From positions 44,507,850 through 44,571,849 of the forward strand of contig CM039183.1 in the NCBI GenBank assembly GCA_008360975.2: a stretch of 64,000 nucleotides of DNA. Reading direction: 5' to 3'. The stretch is from Lichenostomus cassidix (taxonomy: Eukaryota > Chordata > Aves > Passeriformes > Meliphagidae). The first letter of the stretch is position 1; each line of letters starts with the position of its first letter. The position numbers and the translations under genes were made by a program. The notes beneath the pieces were generated by a model that worked only from the letters and a program-made list of their open reading frames with translations, did no database searches and had not been told where the DNA came from. Of this stretch, positions 23,541-37,975 are shown piece by piece.

Positions 23541-26500
23541 TTTCCCATGACCTAAGGCCTTCATATCCAGAGAGGAAGCCTTTCGGGTAGAAGGAGAAAA
23601 GCAGGAGATGAACTGATCTAATTTGAGTGAACCTGAGACAAATTGGGAGCAGACTGTGCATAAGCCAGAAATGCATAAAGTTTATTGCAGAAAGAGCAGA
23701 AAAGGAAACCACAGTCTGCAGCTCTGCCCTGGCCATTTTCACCTTACCCAAGCCCTACATCCTACCCTGAGGTTAGGAAGCATGGCAAGAGCCTGGCGTA
23801 GGAAATGTGAAAGACAAGTTGGGAGTAATGTGGGTTTAGATACCTGCTTCTGCCATGAAGCTGTTGTTCCATGGGCAGGAAGAGGGAACAAAACACCTCA
23901 AGAAATTCAGAGACAACAGCCTGAGAGGGAGCGTGGGCAGGGTCAGCCCTCGGTGGTGCCTGAGCTCACACCCAGCAAGACTCCAGGACCCTGTTAGGTG
24001 TCAGTTTGTTTCTATGAGTCACCATCACATGTGTGCTCATATATATGTATACACCCCCCCATTCTCTAAAATAGCCACAAAACTATTTATTATTCATGAC
24101 AAGTGCAATTTCAGAGTCCTTGTTTCTACCTTTAGTCATGGTCTTTTTCTTTACTAAAAAGTCTGTTGCAATTTTCGTAAAAAGCAGTTTCTAATGGGTT
24201 CTTTTAAATATTTTTGCACATGTATCCTAAACATATTTTCCCTAAACATACATTCAGATTCATACAGTACAATTGAATATTAAATATTTTTTCTTCATTT
24301 TTACCTTGCTGAATTGAAGGATTTCTCTTTAACCAAACATTTTGTGGTGCGATAGTCATAGTCAAAATAGGGAGAACAAATATCTTTGATGTAGTGGTGG
24401 CATTCCCTGCCTTCATTTTGAAAAGAATTACATTGAAATAATTAATCTGAGATCTCTTGTATTTCAAGCAGATTTCTCATTCTAAAGGGTAATCTATATT
24501 TGGATCACATTTTTGCTCTTTCTCTGAACTTCTCTGAACTGATTTCAAAATGGATGGAAACACATTTCTGGCAAACATAACTGGTCATGCAAAGGAAGGG
24601 GGAAAGCCTCCTGTTTCTAGCTGGAGGACTCTTTCCCCTGAATAAGTCATTAGAAATATAAAGAGATGTGACTCAAACTGCAGCATTAGAACTTGAGCAA
24701 TAGATAATTTTTTCCGAACAATTGTTCTAGTTGCTATTTCTTTTTCTTTTCCTGTGGGATCCTTATGAAATAGATAGAGAGAGGTTCCCACAGAATCTCA
24801 GATCTTGTTTCTTAGGGAAATCTTCAGTGACTATAAGTTCTGGAAAACTGCTTTTAATGAGACAAGTACATTTAATCCACTCTTCTTTGACATTCAGATT
24901 CGACCACCTTATTTTGGTATTGTTAAATCCTGAAAATACATTCCCTAAATACATCAACTCTGAAATATATTTTACCAGAAGCACTCGCATATGTCATCAC
25001 ATGGAAGGTGATTTCATGGCTTCATGGTCTTACTGCAGCTTGGAAAATCCTGATAGGCACTCTGGATTAACACTTTAGCTGTCTGTGCTGCTGAATCTTT
25101 GTTGCTATTTTCACTCATAACACCTAGACGCAAGAATAACTACTTCTGCTTTTAGGCTGAAAGCTGATTTCACATCTGCCAATATACAGCTTCCAGAAGG
25201 TAACAACATATTTAATTTTTTTCTTGCTCCATTTAGATTTGAACTGAAAAAGTGGAAGCAGATATCATGTATCCATTTACAGTGCAAATACTAATTACCC
25301 ATGTGAAACATTAGGGGTTTCTTTTTTAAAAATTAGCTTGTTTAGATAAGAAAACTATACAGCTTCAAAACAAAATTAATAAAATTTATAGTGAGTGTTC
25401 TAAAAATATTTTTTTAATATTTACTTCTCCCACTCCAAGAAAGGAGAACAGATTCAAAGATCTATAAATCCTAATCCTTAGAATATTATCCACCACATTT
25501 CATTTTGTCAAAGTGTACTTGTGTCAAAATAAGATACCTTTATAATTTGATGGAGTCAATCAAACATTCTTAACATTCTCAGAGACCAAGCTCTTGTTGA
25601 CCAGGATGGCTGCTCATCATAATGATGGGGGAATTTATTCATCAGTGAGAGTGAGAAACTTTCTAGTGGGGAAAGATGATAAATCTAGTGGTGAACTAAA
25701 GCTCCTTCCAGAGACCTCTGAAGGGATGGGAATTCAGAAGAAACTGTGGATGATCTTTTCTTTTTCTTTTTTTTTTTTCTGCAAGAGACATAAATAAGCA
25801 CAACCAGAAATCAGACTTCAGAATACTTCAGTTATCTGTATGTATTACCACATTTAGGGGTTAAAACAAATTTTCATGTCCTATTAGGGTCGCTGAATAG
25901 AGAATGATATCAACTCTGAGTCCTATCCTATTGCAATTGAATAATCATTGCAAAGTTTTCATTAGTTGTACCTGGCAAAGATCTGATAGATCATGAGGGA
26001 AGCTGTGCAGGATTTTACCTCTTTTTTTTTGCCCCTGAAAAATTAATCAGTTTCAGATTGTTAAAAAAGTTAACTAGAAACCAGCCGGTCAGCTTGAAGG
26101 CTGGCAAGTACCTAGTAATGAATCTCTGTTATCCAGACTTGATTAGTGGTGGAGACTCTGAAAATACAGCACCACTCTTAAACTTCTGGTAAAATGTTTA
26201 GACATACATTAGTTTACCTCTCTGAGCAAGTCTCAGACATTTGTCAAAAGTGGCAGATTCCTGGCTTCTCATAAAGTTAAAATATCCCATTAAAATAGGA
26301 TGATAACTATATTACAAGCATGTAAATTATTTCACAGAATTATTAATTCCTCCCTAAAAAATTATGTAATTGCATTAATTTCAGAATCTGCCATTATTTG
26401 CCTAATCTGGTGTTAGCATGAAAGGAATACTATAATATACTGTCACATACTACAATATTCTGTCATTTTCTGTCTAGAAGACCAAACATGAGAAATACAG

Positions 26501-29500
26501 TCTCTCAGGAGTAATATTCATTGCTTTTGCCTACCTGCAGTCCTTACTGTAGTTGTCTTTATAGAACAAATGCTTCCTTCCAATGACAAATAGGCCATTT
26601 CAGAAAATTGTGGGGCAAGTAGATGAAGGAATTTCAACAAACAAGTAGTGCTTTTCATTCTCTGAAAAGTGGTATGATGTATTTCCACTTATCTTGTTGA
26701 GCAAATAATGAAAGTTACTCACTTTTCTCTGTAATATCTTTTAACAAGTCCTCCAACCTGTGTAGCTGCATGAAATGAAGTCCAGGATAGTAAAGATCCT
26801 CAAATGGAAAAGAAGAGTTTGTGTTACAAAACAAAATTGCTCCTTTTTTTGAGAACTGAATAATGCCACCCTCAGATACGCATATTTTCTGTGTTAATCT
26901 GGCCCTTGTGTTGTGATGCATATCAGTGGGTGACTAGTTCTAAACCTAAGAGTAATACATTAGAAATTAAAGATTCTCTGGTACATTTCCTTTCAAAAAT
27001 AAATGCTAAAAGAATATCATTACATCTTCCAGAAAAGTGATTATCAGTCAGGAAAGTGTGCATTTATACAAGGTTGAATAATGTTAAAAGAAAAAGAAAT
27101 AAAGAAACAACACTAAATAAACAGGAACCCTGATGCCATAACAGACATAAGGAAAGACTAACCAAAACCTGGTTAGTTTTGAGTAAGCTGGCTTTGAACT
27201 AAGGGTCCTTATCTTTCTCTCACGTTATTTGCTCTGTCAAAGCCATCAGTCTTCATCTAATTCAAAGAAAGACGTGTGGAGGGAACAGTTGAAAACTCAG
27301 GCGCTTATGTGAAAGTAAAAGGATCTCTAACATTTCCCTAACTGCTTAATTCAAATAATCATTCTATGACAAACCTGTTTTATTCCTACAAATAGAAGCA
27401 TTTCATCACCAGACAGCAACTTGACATGCTTTCTGTACTTAATTAACCTCCAGGAGTCAGAAGTGCCATAGTCATGTTGTCTGATATTTATGTACAAGGA
27501 AGCAGAAGGTGAGCAATTGATTGTGGGTCATTCATACAAATAACATATTTGATCCTTTGAGGACTGAGGAAGAGGATGAAGGTGAAGCAAGATACCAGTG
27601 TAGGTGTTTCACCCACTAAGAAGGCAAAGACATGCAATTCAATGGAAGAAGTATGTCTATTTACAGCATTTCTAGGGAAAAAGACAAGAAGACTTTCACT
27701 TGTAGAGGCAAGGAGGCATTGAAGGGCCACAGGAAGATTTCAGGCATGTCTATAGGTAAGGGTTATTTGCATGGTTGTGGGTTGGTTTTTCTTGCATTTT
27801 AAGCTTTCTGAATTAAAATCTGTCTCCTTTTGAAAGAGGATTTAACTACATGGCACTCCCTACAAACTCAAAGATTATTCTATCCCTTCTGTTCAGAACA
27901 GCAAGATGGACATTGCAACAGCAAAATCTTTTATGTGCTCCAAACACAGATTAGGCAACATGGTACAAAGGGTACAGCATAATATCTCCCAGATCATAAT
28001 TAGTGGTCCAGCCCTATTATCTATAAAGCAAAGTCTAAACACCAGCAAAGAGTTTGGAAGCAGAACTCTGGCACTTAAACAAAGAAATAGAAAAATTTAT
28101 TTGAATTGAGCAAGTTCTTATCTGTCTCACATCACAATACCTGACAAAATACAATATTCTTCTGCTGAATTTTGTTGTGTTCCAGTCTGGCTATTATTTT
28201 TATGAGATTCTTCACTTCTTTCCATCATTGCTTTGTTTTCTATGTTTTTAAAGCCAAAAATAAAATATATTACCTGACCCTAAAGAAACAAAACCATGTG
28301 AACCAACTGAGAGTGCTGAAGCAACAAGCATAATGAATCAGTTTCAGAGGAAAGTAAAGAGGAAAAGATGATGGTAAAATGAGATCAAGTAACAACAAAA
28401 TACAGGAAATTCAGTAGCTTTTCTCAAGTATCTTCTTGTGAAAACTTCTCATGGTAAAGTAATTAATAAATTCCTGTATTAATTTATATTTTTCCTACCT
28501 TTTTTTTCCAGTTCCAATAGTATATTGATTCCTGATAATGAAATAGGAATTGATAAATACCATGAAAAGCATTTCACATGGATAACATTTAAACTTAAAG
28601 GCAGAAAAAAGAAGCAATATTACTTAAAACTGCTCAAAATTAAAATAATCTCTAAATGATTGATGTTCACTAAAATGAGGTTCAGAAACAAAATGTTCTC
28701 TGGCCTTGAATTTTGCTAAACAAGGACACTGAAATCAGAACCCTCTACTATAAATCAAATGTTTTGTGCTTCACAAAAACAAGGAATAAATAAGCATTTA
28801 CCATTCTGATCTTCTGTTATTTTTAGCAGAATGAGCTGCTTTCTCTTCATGATGGACTATGGAATAAAGTGTCAGTATTACAGCCTTCAAACAAGGCTTG
28901 TAAGGCTGTAGAAAAAGAAAATTATATAGTAGAATGATTGATTGCTAATAGTGATTTTTCTAATAGTGGAATGAGAGAAAAACTTTACTGCAAGAAAGAA
29001 TTTCATAATTGTAATCCCTTCTTATTGCTTTCCTTTACTGACCAAACAATAAGGGGAAAGAATAAAGTGGTTTTATGAGAATGTCAGAGTGGGAAAAGAG
29101 GAGATCTGGGCAAAGAAAGCAAGGAGATTTATTTTCCTAAAGACAGACACTTCAAAAATTATCAAAGGATCCTATACTCGCTTGGTCTAAGAATAAAACA
29201 CATTTGAGAATGCTGAGGTATCTAAGAAGAGAAAATGAGAGTGAATATCTATAATTTGTTGCTGCACATATATTTTTCCTCTGTTAAATATGTGATTGAT
29301 TACAGGAGTTCCAAATGAGGGATATTTTTATTTCCACTTTTAGGTCCATCTGAAATAGAGGAAAAGCACATTCTCAGAATGCTTGTAAGGCTGCTACATG
29401 GGGAAAAAGTTTCAAATTGTTTGAAATTCTGGGTCTGATTCTCTAGGAAAATGGGAGGTAAAATCCCCTCTTCTGATGAGGTCATAAATTTCATGACTGT

Positions 29501-30924
29501 ACCAGGCACCTGTTCAAATCAAGGAAAATACAAGAACTTGTGGCCCTGATATCACGAGATTCAAAAGAGCAGCTCTATGAGTATCCACATGAGGTATACA
29601 ATGTTTGTTATATAAGCTAATTACATGGAAAGAGATTATGAAAAGAACATGAAACAGGTTGCAAACTAAAAATCAGGGCTATTGGTTTCTCTACGATTTT
29701 GCTGTTGGGTTTATGACTGCCCTGTAGATGTGAATGCTTCTATTTTTTACATTGTCGACATAAAAAAGACCTAAAGGACACAGACTAAAGCTCCTTTTAA
29801 GGGAGAAAATAAAAATTAATTGGGATGCTATATATTAATTCTAAAAGATATTACTCTGTGGGAAAAGTAGCAAGAGAGAGGACACTTGCTAGATGATTAA
29901 GCAGAACTTTTGGGTCGGTACTGCCTTTGCAGACATGGAAATGAAGTCCATACAGCAAGGAAACAGCCAAGAGCCCTTGAAGTGACGAGCCCTCAAAGGC
30001 AGATGTGCACAGAAAAGCTGAAGACTTAAAATCAGCAGAAGATAAAGGTGCTAGGCTTGAGCACTAGTCTGTCAAGAGAAAAAAAAAACTGACTTGATTT
30101 GTTACTCTTTGATCAACAAATTTGAAACAGAGACACTAAATGCCCTATTATATGTCTTATTGGGAATTCGGACCCAGGAGGGATTAAAATCTGTCTTGCC
30201 TCTCTGGGCTCAAAGACAGCTTGCTCCCCCTTCCACTAGATATACCATTTGAGTCTCCCCTGAAGTAAGACAAACCACCCACCATTGTCACATTTAAATA
30301 TGTTACCATTTTCTTATCTTTTTTTTTTCATGTTTTCTCATTGTACTACTTTCTATCATTTATCCTATGTATTTAATCTGTCCTAAATCTACAGCCAAAT
30401 TCAGGGCTTTTTTAAGTGTTAACAAGTCACTTAAGCAAGATTACGTTTGAGTGAAGTAATTTTTTCACAGAACTGAATTTTTACAGACGTAGATTTTTCT
30501 TACAATGAAGCTGAATCTAGACCATAAACTCACAGTGTAGCTGATTATTTCTAGCTTTCAGAATAATTCTAAAATCATGCTACTTTTATGAGAATTAGGA
30601 GCAATGAAATCTCAAAGGGCCAAATTTTCTGGAAGCATTGGCTAAATTTTGAGTTTTACACAAAAGTGAGGCCAGTTATATGTTCAGATTAAAATTATTT
30701 GAAATGGCATGGTTTGCTTTTTGTTAAAGTTTTTCCCAGATTTTTTACTGGTTATTTTCTTGTTTTTCATCAGTAAGCTACTGATTTACTCCATTTAAAA
30801 ATTAAAGGCAAAACTGAAGGAGTTAAATCTCGGCTTGGCTGGAGACAGTGGGACTTTTATTCCTGAAATGAATACTGTGGTGACCCAACCCTTCCTCCCT
30901 AATAAATCACATTAGCATTTGGGG

Positions 30925-30967
30925 AAAGAAAAAAAAAAAAAAACAAAAACAAAAAAAGAAAAGGAAG
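30925..30967 (+). repeat. A-rich tract
   Basis: Almost pure A with scattered G and C (A-runs broken by single G or C bases, ending in AAAAGGAAG). There is no AATAAA hexamer in the preceding 20 bases; 'aataaatcac' lies about 25 bases upstream at 30901. Simple sequence is the most likely explanation. Confidence 0.7.
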
Positions 30968-31390
30968 TTTTTGCCTCTGTCCGCCCAAGAAAACCGGAAA
31001 GTTTCATGCTTAAATATGGTTGTTCCAGTGAAGCACTGAAAAAGTATTTTGGAAACTTTCCCATCAAAGCAGCTGTGCCCTTTTAATTTGAGTCTGACTA
31101 AGTACCCTGTTTTTCATTCATATTGCAAGAACTACTGAATGTAAAGGCATTAAAAAGGAGCTTTCAAGATTGCTTGGGCAAATTTAACATTTTTAAATGT
31201 TAAGGTACTAACTTTTTGGTAAAAAATATCTATTTAATTTAATTTAATCTGTAAAGTATTTTGATAGCCAATGATAAAATTCTTTTCAGTCATTTAGTCT
31301 AACAAATACATCTTAATAATTGCCATGTCTTCTATCTTTGCTTTAACTTCTGTTTTGCTTTTTCCTTTGTTTTCATGAGACTTACATCCA

Positions 31391-31453
31391 ATATTATAGA
31401 TATAAATATATATTTAACATATATATATATATGTATATGTGTGTATATATATC
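31391..31453. repeat. TA-rich microsatellite
   Basis: Interrupted (TA)n and (TATG)n sequence, with an uninterrupted AT run at about 31419-31432 and then TATATGTGTGTATATATAT. It is a variable-length simple repeat with cruciform potential on paper. Confidence 0.8.
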
Positions 31454-34400
31454 CTTTTTCTGATAAAAGCAAAAACTTTACATGGTACTGAAAAGAAAGA
31501 TTTTACAGGGAAATGATGTTTTAAAGAAACAACAATAATCTAACAAAACATATGGGACATTAGTAGAATTTTGCAAGCATATTGGGGTTTTGTCATCATG
31601 TAATGGAAAATGGATCTCTTTAGCCACCAAGCAAACAGGTGTATTCTGTACACTAGTAATAACAGTTCACATGAACTTCAGCTAAACTCTGCCAGATCAT
31701 TCATTCAAAGGGAATGATTGTATCAATCAAAGAACAAGCTACTGGACTCAGTAGAACTGCAGGGTTGAATATCAGGACCAAGGTTAAGAAGTCAGGCTGA
31801 GTGATCACAGAAGGTATTTCTATGACTGATTTTCAATTAACCAACGTTCTTGTTTAAAATTTTCTTATTCCAAAAAAAGCCTAGTAAGCAGTGCTGTAGA
31901 CTGTGAAGCTACATATCTATTAACAAAGTAACTCATCATTTAGTGATGTTTAAGAATTTAGTGTTACATTAGGAATAGCTAGACACAAAAATTTCCATAT
32001 CCTTGACTCATTGTCCTATGCAAAAAAAATGAAACAGCCTTAGTGGTTAAAGTGAGACAGAGCAGAACAGAAAAATTCTTTTTTCTTCACTGATAGCAAA
32101 ATAAAATACCATATTGATAATATCGAAATGAGAAAAAGAATATAAACTATGAAGCTCTTGTTCCAGAGGACTGACTCCAGGAAATTAGAAAAACAGTCAA
32201 AATGCTATCGGTTCATATTTTATTACTTTGCTTCATACATATCAATTATAAATTTTAGCCCTTTGTCAGGGCTGACTAACTTGAAAAACTGACTTTCTCA
32301 TGTCTGATTTCTTAACACCTGAAAAACTGCCATTTGTGAGGTTATAAATACAGAAAAAATATGGATGTGAATTAATTACTTTTTAATTACAACGAGAGAA
32401 CATTAAATAAAAAAAAACTTTTAAAAGAACCTGGTGGAAATTCTATTCTTTGCTAAATCTACTCCAATATACATATTGCTGTAGTAGTAAAGAGTGAACT
32501 TCTAAGCAACAGAAGAATATGTGTTTGCCAGAGAGAAACATTTCTTAAATTTCATTGTGCTGCCATAGGCATCCAAGAAGAATTAAGTGTTTTTTCATTA
32601 ATTTTTTAGAAAACCTTCCTTTTGCATTTCTATTTGACTTTTATGCTTTTTCTTATTGCATATCTACAAGATGTATGCAAAATTAATCCCAAAGAATAGT
32701 TATTTTGATTTTTTATGAGTCTGTATTTCATCATAATAAATGCCTATATGGGTACTGTCAAATTTAAGGTAGTTCTATGATAGTTTTCCTTTGTTACTCT
32801 ATGATCTTCATGTGGGCAGTTTTACATGTGATTGCACTACATTTCCTGAAGCAAAGACTAACTTCTTGCTTGTTTCTCATCTAGATAACTGCAGAGTGAG
32901 AAAATTAAAAAAGTAACTGTTATTGCCAGAGAAGTTCTGTGAAAGATCAGTCAGTGCTAATACTAATGTTCTGTTTTGGAAAACTGGTCCCTGGAGCTGT
33001 CAGAAAATTTTAATTTGAAATACTCTGTCTTTAAACAGATTTTTTTCAAGGGTAGAGATCACTTTGACAACCTCAAGTAGATTAGGTAATTCAAAATGTT
33101 GAATTAACTTAAATGCTGCATCAAAATATTTAACCATTACTCCAGGGGATCATGTGTATCTTACCGATTTTAGTAATTTAGTTATACCTCTTATTTGAAC
33201 AAATGTTCTCGTTACCTCAATATGGTCAATATCTGGCACCAGAAAATTGCCTCGATGGATGCTGGTTTTTGGGGAATGCTCTTTTTATCAATAAAAAATT
33301 ATGGATTCCATTTTTTCATTTTTCCACAGAAATTTCTCAGAATCAATATAGTAAAACAATTAAATTAAGAACTATAGATATGAGTAATAAGATCACCACA
33401 ATGTCATGGTGGGGGAATGCTTTTATATTAAGGATGAAAATTCATCTGAAACTTCTGCTTTGAAAAACGTTCACCTGGAGGGAGATCTAAGAAATTATAC
33501 AGTTGATAAAGTTATGGTAAATATAGATAAAATTAATTATTTATTGTTTTTGTAAACTGAGATTTTATTGGGTACCAGACTAAAATCTAAAGGAAGCCTT
33601 CCTTTTCCCATAAGAGAGTCTATTTTCACACAAAATTTATAAACACATCAAGTGTAAGGTAGTTTCAGCTGTGCCTGTCATATATGATGACTTGAATTCA
33701 AACTCTAGGTCAGGAAATTTCTAGAAGTCTTCCCACTGATTGCTGGGAAAATAAAATGAGCTAAAGATCTCCATTATCTGTTCTTATCCTCTAATATTTC
33801 ATTATTAGACACTCCTAGACAAATGGCTTGCTATGCTCTGACCTGGTTTTCTTGGTGGAGTGACCTGTCTAGCAGAACGCATGTTCAGAGGTATTTTACA
33901 AAATCCTGATAGGAATTGAGGTGGTGGTGGAGATGTCACCATTTGTCTGGGTTGGATGTATAAACGAGTCTCCTTCACTGACCACGTGTGGCAGCTGTGA
34001 GCACACAAAGACACAATTCACCATATGCTTTCTTTCAAACCTGCCTGACAAATTTACCTGAGTGCAAACCTCTGAGAGGGTCTGCTCTTTTGCAATAGCA
34101 TCGTGTCACATGCTACTGTTTCTCTTAGGAGTTAATCTGCTTTATGCCTTCTTGTGCATGTATTCCACTTGTTTCAGATCATTGCTTGAAGTGATAAATA
34201 GATCTCACTTCAAAACTGAGCATGGACTTGTCTTCTTGAACATAGCTTTGCCTCTTTCTCTACCACAGATGAAGCTATAAGTGATCTGGCTCATTTCCAT
34301 TGCCTGACAGGCTGGAACTGGAGTGGCAATGCCACTAGCCACTAACCATATGCAAGACTGAAAGCAGTAATAGTCCACAGCAAAACAGATGGAAACCAGT

Positions 34401-35091
34401 AACAAACTTTTTCTCCATCAACTTCTAACTCTTCATATTGAAAATTAAATTTTATAGAAGTTCTCATAGTAAAGTCTAAGAAAATATATGGGGCCGGGGG
34501 GAAATAGCAGAGATACAGATTCTCTTCACTGTTATTTCTATATTCTAGCATTTTACTTTTCAAGTCAGCTATTTCTGTAACGCTAGTTAGAGATAGCTGT
34601 CAGGAACTGTTCTTCCATGAAACACAGATATGAGGAACCCTTGCCAAGGACTCCAAGTGATTAATGCACATCGGACTATTTCATAAGCAAATGCAAATTA
34701 TGATCTATTTTGATGGTTTGTCACAGATGATTTCTTCGAAGTTGTCTTTTATATCTTAGTTTTCTGTCTTTGTAGAAGAAAAGTCTGTTGATTGAAGGGA
34801 ACTGACTCCAAATGCTGTAAATTCAGGTCTTCTTAGCTGTGCCATACTGGCAAATATGATTAGTCTCATTTTACATATAGACATTTTATAAACATCCTTA
34901 CTGCTCCTATGCACCAATATATGGATTTTGAGATTATAAAGATCAATTACTTTTAGTGCAAATGTTAAAACATCGTATAGCAAGCTTTGTCCTTCAAAAT
35001 ATTCCATTCCTTTTGCTATATTTACAAAAGAACCTTCAGGTTTAAATATTTGTAATCAGATTAAGAGGTTAAATGTTAAACTCATTTCAGT

Positions 35092-35112
35092 AAACAAACA
35101 AACAAACAAAAA
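35092..35112 (+). repeat. (AAAC)n microsatellite
   Basis: Four AAAC units followed by an A-run. A short simple repeat; nothing else is notable. Confidence 0.75.
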
Positions 35113-37452
35113 ATTCTCCAATAATTTCAGAGTTTCCACCCAAAATTGTACATACCTTGGGCAGGATTCATAAAGGGTCTATGAGTCAGGCAAGACAGGC
35201 CAAATGAATCATCTCATCTGCGCTTCCTACGTGAACAACCCAGGGAAAACAGCTCTTGGTAGGATTGATCTGGCACTGAGAGCTTCCCAGACAGCAATGA
35301 GTATGCCAGTTTAGAAATGCCTCACTCTTTCCTTTAATGATGCAGGGTTTGTAGACAGCAGCTTTAAACTAAATGCCTATTTTTAGCTGTCTATATTCAG
35401 GAATAAGAAATGCAGAAGAAATAAGTAACAATTAAAGTTATACATTGCATATCTTTAAGCAAAATTAGTCCTCCTTAACATCAGGGTACTCATGAAATAA
35501 AATCTTTCCTAAACTCTATGTATATTTGCCTCTTAAATTTTTGGCTGAAGGGGGAGGAGGGTTGGGCTTTGGTTTGGTTTTTCTGCCTTCCAAGTTATAA
35601 ATCAACAGAGTCATTAATTCATTCATTTGTAAAATAAAATTATTATATTTCTGTTATAAAATTATACTTACTCAATTATAACCAACAATTACACAACAAT
35701 TACATAGAAAACACTAGTTACTAACAGACTTGAAGGAAAACTATTATGAGAATATATGTTTAGAAGTATAGGGCACCTTCAGACAAAAAAAGCCCCACTT
35801 GTGTCACCTAAAACTTTCAGGTAGGTGAGCCAAAATGGCAAGAAGCCAAGACTGAAGAAGTCAGAAAAAGACAGAACAGAGGGCATGGATGAGAAAAGTT
35901 ACAGCAAAGAAAGCCTGAGTATTAATTTGCATCACACCTCTTCAAAACAATCAAACGACTTCATCAGCTGGCCCTCTGAAAATACAGGCATGCTCTCACA
36001 GCAAGGGGCCAACTGCCTTGAATTTCAGCAGATATAGAAAACACCTGCAGAAACCTAAAGTCATACTATCCTAATGCTCTGAGGTTGTTTATGTACTAAG
36101 ATGTGCCTGTTTGCTTCTCCTTATAACACAGGGAAAAAAAAGAGATACGTCATAGTCATTTCTTTGGAGCTTAAAGAAGGGCGCTAGGCCAGATGACAGT
36201 TTATGACTGAAATAGTAACTTGAAGTGTTTCCTTTCAGGTTGCAATGCTGGGGTATTTTCTGGGACACATTTTCCTTTCAGGAAAGGGACAAGCAAAAGA
36301 TGATCAATCAATCGGAAGCTGAGTCTAAGGAAAAACCAAAATAGAGGTGAGAATTGACTGAAGGGAAACAAAAGCAACCAGCAGAGATTCTGCCCTGAAA
36401 TCAGCATGGCTCAAATGAGCTTCCCCATGCTGCAGCAATTACTGACCTTGCTTCTCAGCACACAGTTGCCTCCACTAAAGATGAATAAAGCAGAGGTGCC
36501 TGAGCTAGGCAGGTGCTTTCACTTCAGCAAAGTGACAAGGGCCAGCTGCATGTCCCACAGCAAAGAGACCCTGCAGCTCCTCTCAGAGCCTCTCTGTCAT
36601 CAGCATGTGGCCAGATGCTTGGGTGGTAGCTGTTTTAAGGAATGCAGGCAGTGAAATTTCCCTACTGATGCTCCAGCAAAACCTTGACAACAAAGAGAAG
36701 AGGGCTGTTTTCTCATTTACAGTAATAGGAAACATGAAATATATAAAGGTTTATATTTGCATTGAGGTTTCTGATGTTGATTGAAATCACTCCTTAACAC
36801 ACTGGATGGACTGCAAGCATCTTGAGAGAGAGATTATTTTCTCTGTATATAAATCTTAGGAAACAATTTTATTGAATATTTTGGTCTCTTTTCTTATACA
36901 CTGCATAGATACTGTAGAAAGTGCTAAGGTAGATGGGTTGCTTTTCAGTACCTCTCTTTTTTTCTGCAAAATGAATAGTGGTTATAGTGTTTTAATGCAG
37001 ATTTCAATTAGTTTTTTGAAGAGTCATTGTTCTGTTGATATTAAAAAGGAAAAATAAGCTGTCTAATCTCATCCTGTGCAAGGAAATGACTTTTATTTTT
37101 CTAAATTACATGCATGTACAATGTGTTTAATACAGAAAAAGAGATGTCTTAATAGCATAATACATATTCCATTTGTATTAGATGCAACCAGCTGCTTGAG
37201 AGACTAATAGAATAGAGGGGATAATATTCTTTAATGCCTTTCTGATGTATTCCACAAATCCTCTTGATATATTCATGTGAGAAGAAGTTTACATGATGCT
37301 GCAGGCTGGCTCTGGCAACAATTGTACAAACTATGTGTTGGCCTGTGCCTGCCTGAAACTATGTTTGAGATTGGATGGGACCCCTGAAGTTCACATTTTC
37401 CACTCCCTCTGCTCACATAGTGTCATCTAGGCCTGGCTGCCCACCATCACAT

Positions 37453-37526
37453 CCAGACAACTTCTGAATACCTCCATGGATGGAGATGTCCAGACAACTT
37501 CCAAATATCTCCATGGATGGAGACTT
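37453..37526 (+). repeat. 37-bp tandem duplication inside CR1
   Basis: Unit 1 (37453-37489) and unit 2 (37490-37526) both begin 'ccagacaactt' and contain 'ctccatggatggaga'. By my count they differ at 5 of 37 positions. Other CR1 copies carry this segment once, so the second unit arose in this copy or its source. Five differences mean it is not recent. Confidence 0.9.
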
Positions 37527-37767
37527 CTGCAATCTCTCTGTGCAACTCATGCCAGTTTTCTGTCACCGTCCTAGCAATTATGTTTCCTGAAGGTCAGATG
37601 GAGCCTTTTTTATTTCAGCTTTTGCTCACTGCCTCTTAACCTGCCACTGGGCTCCACTGGAAAGTGCCTGGATCTATCTTCTTTACAACTTCCCTTCAGG
37701 TGTTTGTATATGTTGACAAGGTCACGTTTGAGCCTTCTCTTCTCCACGCTGAAAAGCCCCTTATCTC

Positions 37768-37971
37768 TCAATCTTTCCTCATAGGAGGGATTCTCCGGTC
37801 CCTTAATCGCCTTTGTGGCCCTTCATTGGATCTCTCCTGTAGTTCCATGTCTCTGTAGTGCTGAGGAGCCCAGACCTGGACAAGGCACTCCAGCTGTGGC
37901 CTCTCCAGTGCTGAGCAGAAGGGAAGGAGCACTTCCCTTGACCAGATGGCATCCAAGGTCTCCTTTGTCAT
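37768..37971 (-). pseudogene. CR1 RT C-terminal fragment, minus strand
   Basis: A 67-codon - strand frame with the CR1 RT signature LPFCSALERPQLECLVQVWAP followed by HYRDMELQER. This corresponds to the segment just after the palm, read in one other frame in the copy at 6190. It has no start of its own, lacks the catalytic palm and is non-functional. Confidence 0.8.
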
Positions 37972-37975
37972 TTAA

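Larger units (their letters stand above)
23541..37359. other. Long gene-free AT-rich stretch
   Basis: Nearly 14 kb without a recognisable gene. A frame of 124 codons at 23623-23997 lies in a slightly more GC-rich patch but shows no domain, and 36406-36654 (82 codons) is similar. Simple repeats occur at 30925, 31391 and 35092. From about 24000 to 33500 the sequence is monotonous AT-rich DNA with TAATTA-type words throughout. Confidence 0.6.
37360..37975 (-). mobile_element. CR1 LINE 3' part with internal duplication
   Basis: A 5'-truncated CR1 on the - strand. The left end keeps the 3' UTR pattern ('gattggatgggacccctgaag'). Next, read on the + strand, come 'gaatacctccatggatggag', 'agccttctcttctccacgct', 'tctctcaatctttcctcata' and 'gtggcctctccagtgctgagc', the complements of the family's RT C-terminal coding part. 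The match stops at about 37975 after 'ttgaccagatggcatccaagg'. It differs from the copies at 6190 and 14806 in its 3' UTR wording, so it probably belongs to another CR1 subfamily. A 37-bp tandem duplication lies inside it. Confidence 0.88.

Noticed and set aside
23623..23997. 124-codon open frame in a slightly GC-richer patch
   Set aside because: The peptide is rich in R, P, Q and G without any recognisable motif, and overlapping frames are also open, as expected for non-coding GC-richer DNA next to an old CR1 remnant.
30418..30445. MIR-like phrase 'caagtcacttaagcaag'
   Set aside because: Too short, and the flanking core and tail of MIR are missing; probably coincidence.
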